In this document: positions 53,360 through 62,689 of the stretch, in pieces
Layout: each line of letters starts with the position of its first letter
Numbering within the stretch: position 1 is the stretch's first letter
DNA from: Antrihabitans stalactiti
GTDB lineage: Bacteria > Actinomycetota > Actinomycetes > Mycobacteriales > Mycobacteriaceae
Direction of reading: 5' to 3'
NCBI RefSeq assembly: GCF_012932915.1
Contig: NZ_VCQU01000002.1
Coordinates: forward strand, 620,001 to 684,000
Length of the DNA stretch: 64,000 bases
The notes under the pieces: generated by a model
The model's input: only the letters and a program-made list of their open reading frames with translations
Told to the model about the DNA's origin: nothing
Database searches by the model: none
Made by a program: the position numbers and the translations under genes

Positions 53360-56139
53360 CGGGCGGGCTCCTTTTCGCTCGCGCCGTCCACGGCTCGCGG
53401 GTCGTGCACCAGCGCGAGGAACACATCCTCTAGCCGGGTCGACGAGGTGACCCCGCTGACCGCGACGCCTGCGTCGACCAACGCCCGGACCACGTCCGCC
53501 GGCGCTGCGGTGCCCATGTCGATCCGCAGGCGAGGGTTGTCGCCGTCGGTCGCGACCACCCGCCCGAGGCCGACCAAGCCCTTGAGAGCGGCCGCCCCGC
53601 GAGCGGAGTCGTCGACCCGAATCTCGGTCGGTCCGCCTGCGGAGACGAGGTCGCGGACCGAGCCGGAGCTGATCACCTTGCCCTGATTCATCACGACCAC
53701 ATGCGTGCAGGTCTGCTCGACCTCGGCCAGCAGGTGGCTCGACACCACGACGGTCCGGCCGCGTTTGGCGTACGAGATCAACACATCACGCATCGTCCGA
53801 ATCTGCGGCGGGTCGAGACCGTTGGTCGGCTCGTCGAGAATGAGCAGGTCAGGCAGGCCGAGCATCGCTTGCGCGATCGCGAGCCGCTGCCGCATGCCGT
53901 GACTGTACGACCGAACCTTCCGATCGATGGCCGCGCCGAGATCGGCGATTGCGACGACTTCGTCGAGGTGCGCGTCTTCCGCCGGACGACCTGTCGCGAG
54001 CCAGAACAAGCGCAGGTTCTCCGCGCCGGACAGATGGGGGAGCAGACCGGGCCCATCGATGAATGCGCCGAGCCGAGAAAGGACGGGCGCTCCCGCAGTG
54101 ATCTTGTGACCGAACACCCGGACCTCGCCCGCGGCGGGCTTGATCAGGCCCATCACCATGCGCAACGTCGTCGTTTTCCCTGCGCCATTGGGTCCGAGCA
54201 GGCCGAGCACTTGACCGTGCTCCACGCGGAAGCTCACGCCGTCGACTGCGCGGAACCCGTTCGAATAGGTCTTCGCGAGGTTGGTGACCACGAGAGGAAC
54301 GTGCGCCAACTCGGGATCGGCGTCGGCGGTTCCGCGCCTGCGGGTCCACACCTTGACGGCGATGAACGCGACAACGAAGAAGGCCACGATTGCACCGATG
54401 CCGATCAGCGGCGACAACGGCACCGCGCGAGCAGTCGGTGAGCCATCGACGGTCGGGATCTGCACCTGCGGGTCGGCGAGCTCGACGCTGAAGACCGCGG
54501 GATTCACGGGCACCGCATAGGCCTGATCGGTTGTGCCTACGGCGATTTCGATGTGGTGGCCCTCTGCCAGCTGATACGCGATGCCCGGCAAGGTGATCCG
54601 CGCGTTCTGCGGGGCTCCGTCGGGGGAGTCGGGCAGGCGGATTGCCGACACCGCGCCGCCTGGCAGTGTGCGGCGACCGTCGGGGCTGACGTCGTAGAGC
54701 TTGGCAAAAAGTACGGATTCACCAGGGGCGGCGAAGGATTGGATGCGCAGATCGACGGTCGCCGACCCGGTGATCGTGAGTGGTGACGTCACCGGCTGAG
54801 TACTGAACGTCGCGGCCTGACCAGGCGGGTCGGTGCCGATGATGTCGAGACCGGGTAACGCCACCGACAACACCGAGCCGAGCCCCGGCACACTCGACAC
54901 AGCGGACGGTGCGGCCCCTGGCGGTCGAATGATGTTCTGCGGCACGGGGGACTTCGCCAACAGCGGCAGCGCCCGGACCTCGGCGGCGTCGGTCCCCTGC
55001 AAACCGGGGTAATTCGGTGCCGCCATCCGGCGGCTCGGAATTTCGCCCTGCTCGTTGGCGGTGCCAGGCAACGCGTAGTTGAAGGGCGCGTCGCTGGTCG
55101 GACGCAGCTTGCCGTCGATCAGGGTGTCGTGCAGGAAGGCCCGCATCGCCGAATCGCCTCGAGCAGCGTCGCCGTCGTGACCACCGTTGAACCACCGAAC
55201 CTCGACCGGCGTACCGGCAGCAGCGATTTGATGGGCGGTGGCGTCAGCCTGATCGAGACCGAAGAGGGTATCGCGCTGACCTTGGACAAGAAGGGTCGGT
55301 GCCTTGATGTTCGACGCGTAGGCAACCGGCGAGTGAGATCGGAAGAGCGCCAGCAGTTCCGGTGTCGGCGTTCCGGAGACGAGCGACTGGACGCTCGCAC
55401 GGCACAGGGCTTCGTCGAACCGGCCACAGATCTGCTCGCCGACGCTGGCAGGTGGTCCGGTGTCGGTCGGCGCGTCCTCGTCGGGGGCACTGCCCGTGCC
55501 AAAAAATACTCCGGCCCAGCCGCGTTTGAGCACGCCGGGCGCCGCGACCCCCGTGCCGGACAAGGGTGTCGCATAATTCGGAAAGAACGCTTGGCCCAGG
55601 TCGTTCCAGGTGATCGCGGAGGCGATGGCGTCGATTCGCGGATCGGTGCCGCCGAGCATCAATGCGAGTGCGCCGCCGTACGATCCACCCGTGACTCCGA
55701 CGTGTGGGTCGCCGGGCGCGTCCAGCGCGACCTCGGGGCGAACGGCCAGCCAGCTCACCAACTCTCTTGCGTCCGCGACCTCGCGGTCGGGGTCGTTGAT
55801 CGAGATGGTGCCGGTGCTCTTGCCGAATCCTCTTGCACTGTAGGTGAGTACGACGAACCCGTCTCTAGCGAGCCGCCGCGCCTGATTGTCGACCGATTCT
55901 TTGCTCCCACCGAAGCCGTGGGCAAGCAGGACGGCGGGGGCAGGCGTCGACTCCGGCTCGTACACGCGTGCGTCCAGCGCTATTGTTGCCGCGTCGCCTG
56001 GTCCGGCGGGCACGGTGATGGAGACGTCTTCGGTGGGAACCGACGGCGCGTCATCGGATTTCGATGCCGCGAAACCGAGCACAACGACTATCGCGGCGGC
56101 ACCGGCGATCGCAGTTGCGCGCCGCCACCGAATTCGCAT
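53356..56139 (-). CDS. S15-type alpha/beta hydrolase fused to an ABC ATPase (927 aa)
   Basis: N-terminal membrane anchor (about 5-22), then an extracytoplasmic alpha/beta hydrolase (about 45-355) with nucleophile motif GVTGGSYGGALALM and a GHDGDA histidine region. A beta-sandwich follows (about 420-590), as in CocE/X-Pro dipeptidyl peptidases. One helix (about 600-620, LIGIGAIVAFFVVAFIAV) crosses the membrane. The cytoplasmic ABC ATPase (about 640-850) has Walker [12 protein letters not shown], signature SYSHGMRQRLAIAQAML and LLILDEPTNGLD. The permease gene follows directly, so one polypeptide couples export to a surface hydrolase. ATG 56139 lies 6 bases after a TACATT box (56146-56151, reverse). 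Confidence 0.92.
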   Translation of the reverse strand: MRIRWRRATAIAGAAAIVVVLGFAASKSDDAPSVPTEDVSITVPAGPGDAATIALDARVYEPESTPAPAVLLAHGFGGSKESVDNQARRLARDGFVVLTYSARGFGKSTGTISINDPDREVADARELVSWLAVRPEVALDAPGDPHVGVTGGSYGGALALMLGGTDPRIDAIASAITWNDLGQAFFPNYATPLSGTGVAAPGVLKRGWAGVFFGTGSAPDEDAPTDTGPPASVGEQICGRFDEALCRASVQSLVSGTPTPELLALFRSHSPVAYASNIKAPTLLVQGQRDTLFGLDQADATAHQIAAAGTPVEVRWFNGGHDGDAARGDSAMRAFLHDTLIDGKLRPTSDAPFNYALPGTANEQGEIPSRRMAAPNYPGLQGTDAAEVRALPLLAKSPVPQNIIRPPGAAPSAVSSVPGLGSVLSVALPGLDIIGTDPPGQAATFSTQPVTSPLTITGSATVDLRIQSFAAPGESVLFAKLYDVSPDGRRTLPGGAVSAIRLPDSPDGAPQNARITLPGIAYQLAEGHHIEIAVGTTDQAYAVPVNPAVFSVELADPQVQIPTVDGSPTARAVPLSPLIGIGAIVAFFVVAFIAVKVWTRRRGTADADPELAHVPLVVTNLAKTYSNGFRAVDGVSFRVEHGQVLGLLGPNGAGKTTTLRMVMGLIKPAAGEVRVFGHKITAGAPVLSRLGAFIDGPGLLPHLSGAENLRLFWLATGRPAEDAHLDEVVAIADLGAAIDRKVRSYSHGMRQRLAIAQAMLGLPDLLILDEPTNGLDPPQIRTMRDVLISYAKRGRTVVVSSHLLAEVEQTCTHVVVMNQGKVISSGSVRDLVSAGGPTEIRVDDSARGAAALKGLVGLGRVVATDGDNPRLRIDMGTAAPADVVRALVDAGVAVSGVTSSTRLEDVFLALVHDPRAVDGASEKEPAR

Positions 56140-56268
56140 CACACCAATGTATGCGGCAATTTCGATCACTGACGGTGCGCAGTTGTGTGTTTAGCCGCAA
56201 ATGCGCCTCATCCAGGGCCGATAAGGCTAGGGTCAGCACGAAGGTCTACTGCACCCCTGGAGGAACGA

Positions 56269-56721
56269 ATGACCGCGTACCGGACCATAGTCGTCGGGAC
56301 TGATGGCTCCGACTCGTCGTATAAAGCCGTCGAGAAGGCCGCATCGCTCGCTGGTGACGAATCGGCGAAGCTCGTCATCGCTTGCGCGTACTACCCGACG
56401 GACGAGCGCGACCTCGGCGCCGCGGCGGACGTGTTGAAGGGCGACGCATACCAAGTACGGGGTTCCAGCCCAACGGACGAGATTCTGCGGACGGCGAAAG
56501 AGAAGGCCACTGCCGCCGGCGCCACCACCGTTGTGCTCCGCCCAGTCGTCGGCGCGCCCGTGGATGCGCTGCTCGGGTTGATCGACGAAACACAGGCAGA
56601 TCTGCTGGTTGTCGGAAACCGGGGTTTGAACTCCCTTACCGGCCGCCTCCTCGGGTCCGTGCCATCCGACATCGCGCGCAAGACGGCGTCCGACGTTCTG
56701 ATCGTGCACACGGTTCGCTGA
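56269..56721 (+). CDS. Universal stress protein (150 aa)
   Basis: ATG 56269 behind GGAGGAA. Single UspA domain: TIVVGTDGSDSS at the N-terminus and the ATP-binding pattern VVGNRGLNSLTGRLLGSVP near the end. It binds nucleotide and is thought to help survival in stress or stationary phase. Convergent with the DUF732-like gene. Confidence 0.93.
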   Translation: MTAYRTIVVGTDGSDSSYKAVEKAASLAGDESAKLVIACAYYPTDERDLGAAADVLKGDAYQVRGSSPTDEILRTAKEKATAAGATTVVLRPVVGAPVDALLGLIDETQADLLVVGNRGLNSLTGRLLGSVPSDIARKTASDVLIVHTVR

Positions 56722-56731
56722 CGCTTTCGTC

Positions 56732-57106
56732 TCAGCAGTACCTGGACCGTGCCGTGTCCAGGTACAGCTGCGCAACCTGGGCGCCGGTCAGCTTGCCTGC
56801 TGACATCATTGCCGCGTAGTCCGCAAGCGGACGAAGGTTGGCGACAATCTCGGTCTCGGGGGTGCCGTCCGAGATCTGGCGGCAGATGCCCTGCACCATC
56901 GCCAGGGTGGTCGAATCGGGCTGGCTCGCGGGCACTCCCGCCGCGAGCAGCGCGTCCTTGTAGCCCTGGGCTTTGGCGTCGAGCCCGCTGAGCGCAACGG
57001 CGCTCAGCGTTGTCGTCGATGTCGGTGAGGTATCCGACGCCGGCGACGAGCAGCCGAGCAGCACCAACATGGCTGCTGAGGCGCCGACGGCGACCTCGAT
57101 CCTCAC
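56732..57106 (-). CDS. DUF732-like lipoprotein (124 aa)
   Basis: Signal peptide with lipobox LVLLGC. The mature domain (about 45-124) has two cysteines (VQGICRQISDG and terminal RSRYC) and a helical pattern YKDALLAAGVP..DSTTLAMV, as in the small DUF732 proteins of mycobacteria. Function unknown. Its GTG start overlaps the stop of the helicase gene upstream by 4 bases, so both are on one transcript. Confidence 0.75.
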   Translation of the reverse strand: MRIEVAVGASAAMLVLLGCSSPASDTSPTSTTTLSAVALSGLDAKAQGYKDALLAAGVPASQPDSTTLAMVQGICRQISDGTPETEIVANLRPLADYAAMMSAGKLTGAQVAQLYLDTARSRYC

Positions 57107-59367
57107 CGCGTGACCGCATGGACTCGTTCGAGCACTGCGGGCAGTTCCTGCGAATGAATAACGCCCAGACGTTGCGTTGCGCGAGTGAGTGCAACATAAA
57201 GATCGTTCATCCCGCGGGGTGATTCATCGAGAATGTGTTGCGGGTCGACGATGAACACCGAATCGAATTCCAGCCCTTTCACGTCTCGAACGGTCAGGAC
57301 GCTGACGGTGTCGGACTCCAGACCGGCGAGCCGGGCGCGCAGGTCGTGCCCTGCAATGACCGCGCTGATACCGGGCCCGGTTTCGGCGGCGACGTGACGG
57401 CGAACCGCTGCCTCCAAATCATCCTCGTCGACGCGCTCGACCCATGGCGGTGCGCCCGAGTTGCGGATCGAGCGAGGAATCGTCGCCTCCGGATCGATCG
57501 CGGCCAGAACGTCTTCGGCAACATCCATGATCTCCGCGGGAGTGCGGTAGTTGACCGTCAACTCGGCAAGCTTCCAACGTCGCGCGACGTAGGGTTCCAA
57601 AATCCGCTGCCACGACGATGTGCCCGCCGGATCACCGGTTTGCGCGACATCGCCGACGACCGTGATCCAGCGATTCGGGATGCGGCGCATCACCATTCGC
57701 CACGCCAACTCCGACAACTCCTGCGCCTCGTCGACGATCACGTGACCGTAGGTCCAGGTTCGGTCGCCTGCGGCACGCTCGGCCGTCGTGAGCCGGGTGC
57801 CCGTCGACTGACGTTGCGCGAGCTGACTGGCGTCGATCAGGTCGTAGGCCATCAGAATCTCGGGATCGACCTCGTCTTCGAGATCCTGTGGCGCGGAACC
57901 CGTCAGAATGTCGAGTGCGCCCTGGGCATCCGCGATCTGTGCACGCCACCGTCGGTCCGCGCGTTCCTTCTCCTCGGCGTCGTCGACGCCCAGCAGTTCG
58001 GCAAGTTCGTCCAGCAGGGGAGCGTCCGCAGCGGAGAAACTCCACTCGTCGCCGAGCAGCAGGCTCGCTCGGTCGTCGTCGGTGAGGTCCGGCGCTGCGG
58101 TCGCAAGTCGGGTAGGCGACGACAGCAGCTCGATCAGGACGTCCTGTGGCGACAGCTCCGGCCACAGCCGACCGATGGCACCCATGACCTCGGGGTCGGA
58201 CCGCAATTCATCACGGATGTCGGCGATGTCGTCGCGGCTGAGCAGATTGGCGCCCCCGACGACGTTCTCGCCGAGTGCGATCACGACCTGATCGGCCAGT
58301 GAATCGATGATGCTGGACACGAAGATCGGTCGCGCGAGGTTGTGCGGTCGGCGAGATGATCGGGCCCGGCCACGCGCCCGCGTCACGATGCGACGGTCGA
58401 GAAGCACGGTGACCGAATCGAAGCGCAAAGGCACGGCTGTCTCGGGCAGTTCCTGCCGATCCCGGACCGCGTTGCGCAAGATGTCGATCATGGCAAGCGA
58501 ACCCTTGAGCTCGCCGCCGCGAATCGTGTCCTCGCGCGACGCACGCACACCGGGGTACAGATCGCCGATCGTGGACAGCAGCACGCCGGTCTCGCCGAGC
58601 GAGGGCAGCACCTGACCGATGTAGTCGAGGAACGTCGCATTCGGACCAATGATGAGCACGCCACTCTTCGCCAGCTGCTGACGGTAGGTGTAGAGCAGGT
58701 AGGCCGCGCGGTGCAGAGCGACCGCAGTTTTGCCGGTGCCTGGACCGCCTTGGACGACCAGAACGCTCTTGTGGTCGGACCTGATGATCGCGTCCTGCTC
58801 GCCTTGGATCGTCTCGACGATGTCGTTCATGTGCCCGGTGCGGGCGGCGTTGAGTGCGGCGAGCAAGGCGCTTTCGGTGCCGACGCTGCCGCCGTCGATC
58901 CGACCCGCCGATTCGGCGGCGTCGAGGTCCAGATACTCGTCGTTGATCGACGTGACGCGACGACTGCGGGTCCGGATATGCCTGCGCCGCGTGACGCCGT
59001 CGGGTGCCGCGGTTGTCGCCAGATAGAACGGTCGAGCGAGAGGCGCTCGCCAATCGAGTAGGAGCGTTTCGAAGTCGTTCTTCTCGTCCAAGACCCCGAT
59101 GCGGCCGATGTAGCGCTCTTCCAAATCATCGAGGTCGATCCGGCCGAAACAGAGACCGTTTTCCGCAGCGTCGTACTTCGCCAAATCCTCGGCATACATC
59201 TGGCTGAACGATTCGCGCTCACTTCTCGCCTGCGGCGTTCCGCCCGTCTCGAGCAGGACTTTGCTCAAGCGAGTGGACGCATACGCGCGCATCGTGTCGA
59301 GCTGTTGGTACAGCATCGACACGTACGCCTGCTCACGGTCGAGTGCACTCTGGCCGTCCTCAGGCAA
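57103..59367 (-). CDS. HelD/HelR-type superfamily 1 helicase (754 aa)
   Basis: N-terminal coiled-coil (about 5-60), Walker A QGGPGTGKTAVALHRAAYLL near 205, a helical insertion (about 330-510), Walker B VIVDEAQELSELAW, and C-terminal VLTVRDVKGLEFDSVFIV and NDLYVALTRATQRL. HelD proteins bind RNA polymerase and release stalled complexes; HelR members in actinobacteria give rifamycin tolerance. The presence of the coiled-coil and insertion favours HelD over UvrD. TTG start behind GAGGAGA. I see no rifampicin-associated element in the 100-base upstream region. Confidence 0.85.
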   Translation of the reverse strand: MPEDGQSALDREQAYVSMLYQQLDTMRAYASTRLSKVLLETGGTPQARSERESFSQMYAEDLAKYDAAENGLCFGRIDLDDLEERYIGRIGVLDEKNDFETLLLDWRAPLARPFYLATTAAPDGVTRRRHIRTRSRRVTSINDEYLDLDAAESAGRIDGGSVGTESALLAALNAARTGHMNDIVETIQGEQDAIIRSDHKSVLVVQGGPGTGKTAVALHRAAYLLYTYRQQLAKSGVLIIGPNATFLDYIGQVLPSLGETGVLLSTIGDLYPGVRASREDTIRGGELKGSLAMIDILRNAVRDRQELPETAVPLRFDSVTVLLDRRIVTRARGRARSSRRPHNLARPIFVSSIIDSLADQVVIALGENVVGGANLLSRDDIADIRDELRSDPEVMGAIGRLWPELSPQDVLIELLSSPTRLATAAPDLTDDDRASLLLGDEWSFSAADAPLLDELAELLGVDDAEEKERADRRWRAQIADAQGALDILTGSAPQDLEDEVDPEILMAYDLIDASQLAQRQSTGTRLTTAERAAGDRTWTYGHVIVDEAQELSELAWRMVMRRIPNRWITVVGDVAQTGDPAGTSSWQRILEPYVARRWKLAELTVNYRTPAEIMDVAEDVLAAIDPEATIPRSIRNSGAPPWVERVDEDDLEAAVRRHVAAETGPGISAVIAGHDLRARLAGLESDTVSVLTVRDVKGLEFDSVFIVDPQHILDESPRGMNDLYVALTRATQRLGVIHSQELPAVLERVHAVTR

Positions 59368-59469
59368 TAGATCTCCTCGGTTTCGGACGCGACGAAAACT
59401 GTCGCGAAAACGGCCTTGAGGAGTCTAGTGCGACATTGCAATCCGCGCCGAAGTGCGGGGTCAGAGGGC

Positions 59470-60213
59470 CTAGCGGTCGCGAAGGTCCGCGGCGCGCTCC
59501 CGAGCAGCTTCGGCGAGCTCGGCGCCTCTGGTCTTTGCGGCATCGGCGAGGACCGGACCGCGTTCGCGAGCGATATCGGCGAGTTCGGCGCCCTTGCTCT
59601 TGGCGGCTTCGGCCAACACCGGTCCGCGTTCGCGAGCAATGTCGGCCAGTTCGGCACCGCGATGCTGCGCAACGTCGGCAAGCGAACGCCCGCGCTCGGC
59701 TGCGATGTGCAGACCGTGGCTGACCTTTTCGCCCACCGCGTGGTCGGAGGAGCTTTCTCCGATAGGCAGCGCAGCAGACACAGCAGCGGCGGCCGCTGCT
59801 GCGGCCTTCCTGCCGCGCCAGCCGAGGGACGGCTTACCTTCGGTGTCGACGGACGCAATCATCAAGCCGCCGAGCAGGCTGAGGCCGGTCAAGAACTCGG
59901 TCCGCTCTTGGGCCTTGCGGTCCGGATCGGTCTCGGTCCAGAAGGCGTGCTGGCCGAGCTGGCCTGGAAGTAGCGTTCCCGCAAGGACAACCGATGCCAG
60001 CCGCGGCACCCGTCCGGATGCCAGGAGTGCGCCACCGGCGATTTGAGCTGCGGCGTTCGCGCGGATGATGGTCTCGGCGTCGGCCTGGACACCGGACTTC
60101 TCGAGCATCGGCCTCGCGGCGTCCGCGTTCAGTTTGGTGTTTCTCAGTGCGTCGACGCCCTTGGCGATGAAGATGGTCGACAGGAGTGGTCGGGCAATTC
60201 TGCGAATCAGCAT
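59470..60213 (-). CDS. DoxX-family membrane protein with 11-residue repeats (247 aa)
   Basis: DoxX domain (about 1-125): IRRIARPLLSTIFIAKGVDA, IAGGALLASGRVPRLASVVL, with about four helices. After a Lys/Ala-rich stretch the C-terminal 70 residues are near-perfect 11-residue repeats of the type RGAELADIARE / RGPVLAEAAKS (about six copies). These should form a long amphipathic or coiled helix. ATG 60213. A much longer open frame upstream is only the shadow of the plus-strand genes. Confidence 0.8.
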   Translation of the reverse strand: MLIRRIARPLLSTIFIAKGVDALRNTKLNADAARPMLEKSGVQADAETIIRANAAAQIAGGALLASGRVPRLASVVLAGTLLPGQLGQHAFWTETDPDRKAQERTEFLTGLSLLGGLMIASVDTEGKPSLGWRGRKAAAAAAAAVSAALPIGESSSDHAVGEKVSHGLHIAAERGRSLADVAQHRGAELADIARERGPVLAEAAKSKGAELADIARERGPVLADAAKTRGAELAEAARERAADLRDR

Positions 60214-60248
60214 GCTTCGAGAGTTCCCAGCCGCCCAGATTCGAAACG

Positions 60249-60254
60249 TAAGGT
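60249..60254 (+). promoter_or_regulatory. -10 box TAAGGT of the LigD-type polymerase gene
   Basis: It ends 7 bases before ATG 60262, consistent with a leaderless transcript and with that start codon. Confidence 0.5.
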
Positions 60255-60261
60255 TGCGTGC

Positions 60262-61239
60262 ATGGCGACCAGCAAGAGCAAGTCTCCTGCGATCGAACTC
60301 GAAGTCGGCGACCGCACGGTCCGGATTTCCAATCCCGACCGGGTTTATTTCCCTGCGACGGGTGCGACGAAGCTGGATCTGGCGAATTACTACATCAGCG
60401 TCGGCGACGGCATCGTCCGGGCGCTGCGCGAGCGTCCGTGCATGCTGCACCGGTTTCCAGATGGCCTTGCCGGCGAGAAGGTGCACCAGAAGCGGTTGCC
60501 GCACGGTGCGCCGGACTGGGTGCAGACGGTCCGTGTCCACTTTCCGCGCTACAACCGGAATGCGGACGAACTGTGCGTCACGCACATCGCCGATGTGGTG
60601 TGGGCGGTGCAGATGTCGACTGTGGAATTCCACCCGTGGAACAGTCGGCGCGCTGACGTCGAGCGACCCGACGAATGGCGTATCGACCTCGACCCGATGC
60701 CCGATTGCGGTTTCGACCGCGTGCAGCGCGTGGCAGGGGTGGCGCATGAAGTGCTCGATGAACTCGGCGCCGTCGGCTGGCCGAAGACATCGGGCGGCAA
60801 GGGCATGCACATCTACGTCCGCATCCGGCCGGACTGGAGTTTCGGCGATGTCCGAAGGGCCGCACTGGCATTCGCGCGCGAGGTCGAGCGTCGGGCACCA
60901 GACGACGTGACCACCACGTGGTGGCGCAAAGACCGTGACCCAGCCAAGTTGTTCGTCGATTACAACCAGAACGCCCGCGATCACACCATCGCCAGCGCGT
61001 ATTCGGTCCGCGGTGTTCCCGATGCGACCGTGTCCACGCCCATTGCGTGGGACGAGGTCGACGACGTGAATCCGCACGACTTCACGATCGCTACGGTGCC
61101 AGCGAGATTCGCCGAACTCGGCGACCTGCACGCCGGCATCGACGACGCGGTGTTCTCGATCGAACCGCTTCTCGAATGGGCCGAACGCGACGAGCACGAC
61201 GGCGCCGCCGATCCCGGTGGAACCGACCTGGACGACTGA
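60262..61239 (+). CDS. Stand-alone LigD-type polymerase/primase (325 aa)
   Basis: AEP/PrimPol domain of the LigD polymerase family: catalytic WRIDLDPMP (two Asp), nucleotide-binding SGGKGMHIYV and KLFVDYNQNARDHT followed by ASAYSVR. It lacks the ligase and nuclease domains, like the separate PolD/Prim-PolC proteins of mycobacteria, which add ribonucleotides or fill short gaps in end joining and excision repair. The photolyase gene follows after 3 bases, so the pair forms a repair operon. Confidence 0.92.
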   Translation: MATSKSKSPAIELEVGDRTVRISNPDRVYFPATGATKLDLANYYISVGDGIVRALRERPCMLHRFPDGLAGEKVHQKRLPHGAPDWVQTVRVHFPRYNRNADELCVTHIADVVWAVQMSTVEFHPWNSRRADVERPDEWRIDLDPMPDCGFDRVQRVAGVAHEVLDELGAVGWPKTSGGKGMHIYVRIRPDWSFGDVRRAALAFAREVERRAPDDVTTTWWRKDRDPAKLFVDYNQNARDHTIASAYSVRGVPDATVSTPIAWDEVDDVNPHDFTIATVPARFAELGDLHAGIDDAVFSIEPLLEWAERDEHDGAADPGGTDLDD

Positions 61240-61242
61240 AGG

Positions 61243-62601
61243 ATGGCTGTGAAACGTAGCGCGATCGTGTGGTTTCGGCGCGACCTCCGCCTTGGTGATC
61301 TCCCGACCCTGCTGAGCGCTGCCGATGCGGCGGACCACTGCCTGGCATTGTTCGTCCTCGACGAGAAGTTGCTTGGACCATCGGGTCCGGCGCGGCGGAC
61401 GTATCTGTACCGCTGCCTGCGAGCGCTCGATGAGCAGCTCGGCGGGCGGCTGCTGGTCGTGAAAGGCGACCCCGTCGACGTCTTGCCGAAAGTCGCGTCG
61501 TCGATCGACGCCGAGACGGTCCACATCAGCGCCGACTACGGACCGTACGGCACCCGACGGGACACCGAGGTCGGCGAGGCGCTCGGCTCGGTCGAACTCG
61601 TCGCGACAGGGTCGCCGTATGCCGTCGCGCCCGGTCGAATTCGCAAATCCGACGACACACCGTACAAAGTCTTCACACCGTTTCGGCGCGCGTGGTACGA
61701 GCACGGGTGGCGCGCTCCGGCGCAGACCGATGCGAAGACGGTCCGTTGGCTCGAGCCCGACCTGCCCGACCGCATCGCTATTCCCGACGACGAAGACCTC
61801 GGCGAGACAACGCTGCCAGCAGCGGGCGAGGCCGCCGCGCTCGCACGGTGGAAGGAGTTTCTCGCCGAGGATCTCGGACAATACGACGACGCACGCAACC
61901 GCCCGGACCTCGATGCCAGTAGCCGGTTGTCACCATTTCTGAAGTTCGGTTGCGTGCACCCGCGGACGTTGCTCGCCGACCTTCGTGGCGACGAGCCGAG
62001 CACGGCGACACTGCGAAGCGAACTCGCGTGGCGCGATTTCTACGCCGATGTTCTGCACAACCGACCGGATACCGCCAGGAAAAACTTCGACCGGCGATTC
62101 GATCGGATCGAGTACGCCAGCGGACGAGAAGCCGACGAAAATTTCGCGGCGTGGTGTGAGGGTCGCACCGGCTTCCCGATCGTGGACGCCGGCATGCGCC
62201 AGTTGCTCGGTGAAGGGTGGATGCACAACCGCGTCCGCATGATCACCGCGTCCTTTCTCACCAAGGATCTCCACTTGCCGTGGTGGTGGGGCGCACGTCA
62301 TTTCATGAGGCACCTCGTCGACGGTGACCTTGCGTCCAACCAGCACGGCTGGCAATGGACTGCGGGGTCCGGCACCGATGCCTCGCCGTATTTTCGCGTC
62401 TTCAACCCGACAACCCAGGGCGAGAAGTTCGATCCCAACGGCGACTACGTTCGGCGCTGGGTGCCGGAACTCGCCGGGGTCGCGGGAAAAGCGGTCCACA
62501 CGTTGAAGGATTCGCGACCGGACGACTACCCGGAGCCGATCGTCGACCACGCGCATGAGCGGGTGGACGCATTGCGCCGTTACGATGACATCAAGGCGTA
62601 G
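61243..62601 (+). CDS. phrB: Deoxyribodipyrimidine photolyase (452 aa)
   Basis: Cryptochrome/photolyase family: N-terminal antenna domain starting IVWFRRDLRLGDLP, and FAD domain with GRTGFPIVDAGMRQL, WMHNRVRMI and DGDLASNQHGWQWTAGSGTD. The Trp residues and CPD-recognition motifs are those of class I CPD photolyase. Uses light to split cyclobutane pyrimidine dimers. GTG 61249 has better ribosome-site spacing than ATG 61243. Confidence 0.95.
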   Translation: MAVKRSAIVWFRRDLRLGDLPTLLSAADAADHCLALFVLDEKLLGPSGPARRTYLYRCLRALDEQLGGRLLVVKGDPVDVLPKVASSIDAETVHISADYGPYGTRRDTEVGEALGSVELVATGSPYAVAPGRIRKSDDTPYKVFTPFRRAWYEHGWRAPAQTDAKTVRWLEPDLPDRIAIPDDEDLGETTLPAAGEAAALARWKEFLAEDLGQYDDARNRPDLDASSRLSPFLKFGCVHPRTLLADLRGDEPSTATLRSELAWRDFYADVLHNRPDTARKNFDRRFDRIEYASGREADENFAAWCEGRTGFPIVDAGMRQLLGEGWMHNRVRMITASFLTKDLHLPWWWGARHFMRHLVDGDLASNQHGWQWTAGSGTDASPYFRVFNPTTQGEKFDPNGDYVRRWVPELAGVAGKAVHTLKDSRPDDYPEPIVDHAHERVDALRRYDDIKA

Positions 62602-62618
62602 ACAAATTGCCTATGTTT

Positions 62619-62626
62619 GTCTAGAC
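62619..62626. promoter_or_regulatory. GTCTAGAC palindrome upstream of the TetR gene
   Basis: A perfect 8-bp palindrome lies in an AT-richer patch between the photolyase stop and the TetR start; weaker symmetry continues outward. Possible half of a TetR operator. Confidence 0.3.
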
Positions 62627-62689
62627 GCAAGACATCAAGACGGGTAATGTCCACGTCACTCCCGAACGGAAAGAACTGCTGGACAGCCC

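Noticed and set aside
59470-61881. 803-codon minus-strand frame covering the polymerase and photolyase genes
   Set aside because: Only the last 247 codons (59470-60213) look like protein (DoxX). The rest is the antisense of strongly supported plus-strand genes, kept open by high GC.
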